Source: Fibrisoma montanum (GTDB lineage: Bacteria; Bacteroidota; Bacteroidia; Cytophagales; Spirosomataceae). From it: a stretch of DNA of 64,000 nt. The number at the start of each line of letters is the position of its first letter. Positions within the stretch are counted from its first letter, which is position 1. The translations under genes and the position numbers were made by a program. Location of the stretch: NCBI RefSeq assembly GCF_003583365.1, contig NZ_QXED01000002.1, positions 558,001 through 622,000 of the forward strand, in the 5' to 3' direction. The notes under the pieces were generated by a model, which did not search any database, had not been told where the DNA came from, and saw only the letters and a list, made by a program, of their open reading frames with translations. Of the stretch, positions 61,525-64,000 are shown in pieces.

Positions 61525-62190
61525 ATGAACCGTTTATTTCTGCTTCTCAGCGTATTTGTTGCCGCGGCATTACTGGCTATGACAACTGCCAAACCCATTC
61601 GCGTTGTTTTCTTCGGAGATTCCATTACGCAGGCCGGCATCAAGCCTGGCGGCTATATTGATCGGCTGAAACAGCGGCTTCCGGCCGATCAGTACGAGTT
61701 AATCGGGGCCGGTATCGGTGGCAATAAAGTATATGATCTCTACCTGCGACTGGAGGACGACGTGCTGGCCCAGAAACCTGACGTGGTTGTGGTCTACATT
61801 GGGGTGAATGACGTCTGGCATAAAAGCACGCACGGTACCGGCACCGATCCCGATAAATTCGTGAAGTTTTACGAAGCCCTCATTAAAAAGCTCAGGGCAG
61901 CCAATACGCGAATCATACTGTGTACGCCGGCGGTCATTGGCGAAAAAACCGACTTTACCAACCCGCAGGACGGCGATCTGAACGCCTACAGTCAGCTCAT
62001 TCGTGATCTGGCCGCCCGGCAGAATCTGCCCCTCTGCGATCTGCGAAAAGCGTTCCTTGAGCATAACCTCAAAAACAACCTGGCCAATAAAGATCAGGGC
62101 ATTCTGACCACCGATCGGGTTCATCTTAACGATACTGGTAATCAGTTTGTTGCTGACCAGATGCAACCTCTGCTGACGGCTGCCAAATAA
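61525..62190 (+). CDS. Secreted SGNH/GDSL hydrolase
   Basis: A 221-residue exported esterase or lipase-like enzyme (signal 1-22, MNRLFLLLSVFVAAALLAMT). The four SGNH blocks are present: nucleophile Ser in VVFFGDSITQAGIKPGG, Gly in GAGIGGNKVYD, Asn in VVVYIGVNDVWHKSTHGTGT, and the Asp/His pair in TTDRVHLNDTGNQFVADQM. It resembles acyl-carbohydrate and rhamnogalacturonan acetylesterase-type SGNH proteins. ATG 61525 gives the signal peptide; the frame opens at 61483 with a TTG. It lies 71 bp after the GntP permease. The substrate is unknown. Confidence 0.88.
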   Translation: MNRLFLLLSVFVAAALLAMTTAKPIRVVFFGDSITQAGIKPGGYIDRLKQRLPADQYELIGAGIGGNKVYDLYLRLEDDVLAQKPDVVVVYIGVNDVWHKSTHGTGTDPDKFVKFYEALIKKLRAANTRIILCTPAVIGEKTDFTNPQDGDLNAYSQLIRDLAARQNLPLCDLRKAFLEHNLKNNLANKDQGILTTDRVHLNDTGNQFVADQMQPLLTAAK

Positions 62191-62300
62191 GCTAATCGCT
62201 GATTTCGATAGAGTTTAACGGCCTTTTAATTAGCCCTAAATCTCAAATTAATCCGGCGGGGTGATGTTTGTATCGTCAACGCACCCAAACAAGTCGTCTT

Positions 62301-62561
62301 ATGAAACCCACTCTGAATACATTGCATAACCTAACCGTTCTTTTTGTTTTTGTTGGCGTGGTTTATTCGGTCCTGCACGGGTTACTCGGTCAGCCCTGGC
62401 ATCGCGGAGTAGTTAGCCAAATGGCATTCACTTACCTGGCTTTTGTCGCTGCTGTTGCAGTAGCCAGCGTTGTGGCTCATTTGCTGCTGTCGTTACTGCG
62501 CGGAACGAATGCAAAAGATGATTTGATTGGCTATGAAGTTGACGACTGTGTGATTGTTTGA
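62301..62561 (+). CDS. Small membrane protein, unknown function
   Basis: An 86-residue protein with two hydrophobic helices (NLTVLFVFVGVVYSVLHGLL, ~8-28, and AFTYLAFVAAVAVASVVAHL, ~40-60) and a short acidic C-terminus (DLIGYEVDDCVIV). ATG 62301 (MKPTLNTLHN) is the natural start; the frame is open 33 bases upstream. I recognise no family. It is separated from the SGNH hydrolase by 110 bp and followed by a terminator shared with the convergent glycoside hydrolase gene. Confidence 0.6.
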   Translation: MKPTLNTLHNLTVLFVFVGVVYSVLHGLLGQPWHRGVVSQMAFTYLAFVAAVAVASVVAHLLLSLLRGTNAKDDLIGYEVDDCVIV

Positions 62562-62591
62562 TTGATTCACCGTAACTTAACTTAAACGATG

Positions 62592-62611
62592 CCCGGCCCG
62601 AAACGGCCGGG
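62592..62611. terminator. Intrinsic terminator between convergent genes
   Basis: CCCGGCC and GGCCGGG (62592-62598 and 62605-62611) form a 7-bp GC stem followed by TTTTATTGTTTT on the plus strand. It ends 3 bases before the stop of the convergent gene and serves the small membrane protein gene. Confidence 0.8.
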
Positions 62612-62613
62612 TT

Positions 62614-64000
62614 TTATTGTTTTATGAATTTCACCACAACATCTCCCTGGTGGGTGGGACCCGTAAGCTGCCTGCTGGTACCCGTGTGCGTGATGGTTTC
62701 CGTGCGGATCGGCTGCCCCGTCGTTACGCTGGTCCATTCGGCCCGGTAGGTTCCCCGGGGCAGATTCATGGTCAGTACGTAAATGCCGCGGGTGACCGGT
62801 TCGGCGTAGACGATCCAGTGGGTGGTGGTGTTGGTCAGGGCCCAGGTCAGCGCTCCCGGCGAAGCGACCAGGTTCGTTGGCTTGAGAGTGCTGATCGGCA
62901 GGGCGTCGAAGTAGCGTTTCAACACACCGAATTGTTTCCGCAGGGCCGAACTGCCTCCACCCGGTGCCTGATACGCAGTATCCCGGCCGTTCTCCGACCC
63001 TACCGAAAACGAGTAATCCAGGTGATTGAACAAGGCCCCGCCCGCCATCAGAAACCGCCAGGCCTGCCGGCGATACGTGACGTCGGAGCGGCCCGCGAAC
63101 CCCGTTTCATTGAAACCAATGGGTTTATTCAGCGCGTAATTGTCGGTAACGGCTTCGGGCAGGGCATAGTGGAAGTTGAAGATGGATACGTGGGGGTTGG
63201 GGCTAACGATGGGGTAGCGGAAGTTGCTGATGTTCTGCGAAATCAGGTGCTTTTTAGGGAGCGGCTTCTCTTCCGCTACGATCCACGCAGCTACGCGCCG
63301 TTGCCAGTCGAGAGCCGGCTCCGACACCACTTCGAGCGTTGCCCGCCAGTCGGTTTTGCCGGTTTCGCTGGTATGGTACTCGTTGCGGGTCAGCACGGTG
63401 TCTTTCAGGTCGGCCCAGGGTTCATTCTGAATTTCAAAATACAGGTTATCAAAAGAGTTCAGTTCACGAACGATCTTCCGGACGTAGCGCTCCTGATAGT
63501 CCAGCAGGTTGTCGTTCAGGGGCGTGTTGACATCTTTAGGCAGTACGTCGCTGGTGCTGTTAACGTTATTGGCGCGGTTTAAAGCGCTGTAAGGCCAGCC
63601 CGTGCCGTAGTACGACGAAAACAGGTTGATCTCCACAACGACCCCCTGTCGCTGAGCCTCGGTCATGAAGTCGCGCAGCCGGGCGAAGTAGGCGTCGTCC
63701 CATTTGCTCAGGTCAAACTTGTTGCCGCCCAGAGCGTAGCCGGGCTCATTGCTTCGCGCCCAGGGTAAAATCAGGCGCCCTGCCTTAGGAGCCAGTGTAT
63801 TGTTCTGAATACCGAAATCGCCCAGTTTTTCGATGTACGCCCCTGTGAAAAGTCTTGTGGTATTCAGGCCATCGACGGCCAGAGTGCGGAGGTACGTTTT
63901 GTAATCAAAATCGAGGTTGATGACGGCGCCGTAGTGTTCGCCTGAGCCGACCAATACCGTTGGCTGGTTTTGATACATAAAGTAGTGCGGGTTGTCGGGA
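62614..64000 (-). CDS. Glycoside hydrolase (GH-A clan, GH5-like), 5' end outside the window
   Basis: At least 461 residues of a gene starting beyond base 64000. The frame is open to the edge, with PDNPHYF before the in-frame Met at 63978, so that Met is not the true start. The (beta/alpha)8 catalytic domain shows LVGSGEHYGAVINLDFDYKT, the acid/base Glu in LYFEIQNEPW and the nucleophile Glu in IGFNETGFAG, the two-glutamate layout of clan GH-A. The C-terminal ~85 residues (WVIYAEPVTRG-like, LTMNLPRGTYRAEWTSVTTG) form a beta-sandwich seen in related enzymes. Substrate cannot be read. It converges on the small membrane protein gene. Confidence 0.85.
   Translation of the reverse strand, partial: PDNPHYFMYQNQPTVLVGSGEHYGAVINLDFDYKTYLRTLAVDGLNTTRLFTGAYIEKLGDFGIQNNTLAPKAGRLILPWARSNEPGYALGGNKFDLSKWDDAYFARLRDFMTEAQRQGVVVEINLFSSYYGTGWPYSALNRANNVNSTSDVLPKDVNTPLNDNLLDYQERYVRKIVRELNSFDNLYFEIQNEPWADLKDTVLTRNEYHTSETGKTDWRATLEVVSEPALDWQRRVAAWIVAEEKPLPKKHLISQNISNFRYPIVSPNPHVSIFNFHYALPEAVTDNYALNKPIGFNETGFAGRSDVTYRRQAWRFLMAGGALFNHLDYSFSVGSENGRDTAYQAPGGGSSALRKQFGVLKRYFDALPISTLKPTNLVASPGALTWALTNTTTHWIVYAEPVTRGIYVLTMNLPRGTYRAEWTSVTTGQPIRTETITHTGTSRQLTGPTHQGDVVVKFIKQ

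Noticed and set aside
1-64000. CRISPR arrays, tRNA or rRNA genes
   Set aside because: I saw no regularly spaced direct repeats and no recognisable tRNA or rRNA sequence on reading the spacers; a dedicated search could still find something missed.

Overview
The window reads as chromosome of a Cytophagales bacterium (phylum Bacteroidota), most like Spirosoma or a close relative in the Spirosomaceae. The evidence is its moderately high GC content, promoters of the Bacteroidota type (TTG, about 20 bases, then TAnnTTTG) before several genes, a type IX secretion C-terminal domain, many signal-peptide lipoproteins, PadR-linked FtsX permeases, LytS-type kinases and DUF families typical of that group. 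I see no rRNA, tRNA, CRISPR array, insertion sequence or prophage. Genus assignment is inference.

Layout. 1-7.6 kb: start of a LolC/E-type permease (partial, minus), a 7TM sensor kinase, a NamZ-type exo-muramidase, a type IX-secreted SGNH esterase and guaA. A perfect 60-bp palindrome separates guaA from a convergent PadR/FtsX-permease operon (7.7-10.7 kb). 11.1-14.5 kb: a MarR regulator overlapping a secreted serine hydrolase, a DUF3078 barrel and an HdeD-like membrane protein. 14.8-24.6 kb (all minus): an envelope cluster of DUF4403 lipoprotein, two cupins, a LytS-type kinase, a small lipoprotein, two paralogous ZU5-like lipoproteins, an IPT/TIG lipoprotein and an AraC regulator, dotted with a roughly 36-bp hairpin repeat. 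24.8-28.5 kb: PQQ-type sugar dehydrogenase, a second LytS-type kinase, and a RES/Xre toxin-antitoxin pair whose toxin is broken by one amber codon.

28.5-41.7 kb is mostly housekeeping: fumC, a secreted methyltransferase-like protein, an alpha-glucan phosphorylase, msrB, a MoxR ATPase, prmC, ribD, a Uma2 protein, nagA, a monooxygenase, aroE, DedA, a phosphosulfolactate synthase homologue and a hotdog thioesterase. 42.0-50.9 kb is lower in GC and less familiar: a NarL-type regulator and a TPR sensor kinase face each other around a small orphan protein. They are followed by five co-directional genes (PKD lipoprotein, DUF900-type hydrolase, two-TM protein, Dyp-type peroxidase, secreted coiled-coil/barrel protein). 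This is the best candidate here for an undescribed system.

50.9-64 kb: rplU-rpmA, an Nfu iron-sulfur scaffold, a DUF5723 outer-membrane protein, recG, a second Uma2 protein, a protein resembling the tail of phage homing nucleases, miaA, an orphan McrC, a GntP permease, an SGNH hydrolase, a small membrane protein, and a glycoside hydrolase running off the right edge. Several genes fit cell-wall and sugar salvage (NamZ, SGNH esterases, NagA, sugar dehydrogenase, gluconate permease, glycoside hydrolase), but they are not one operon.
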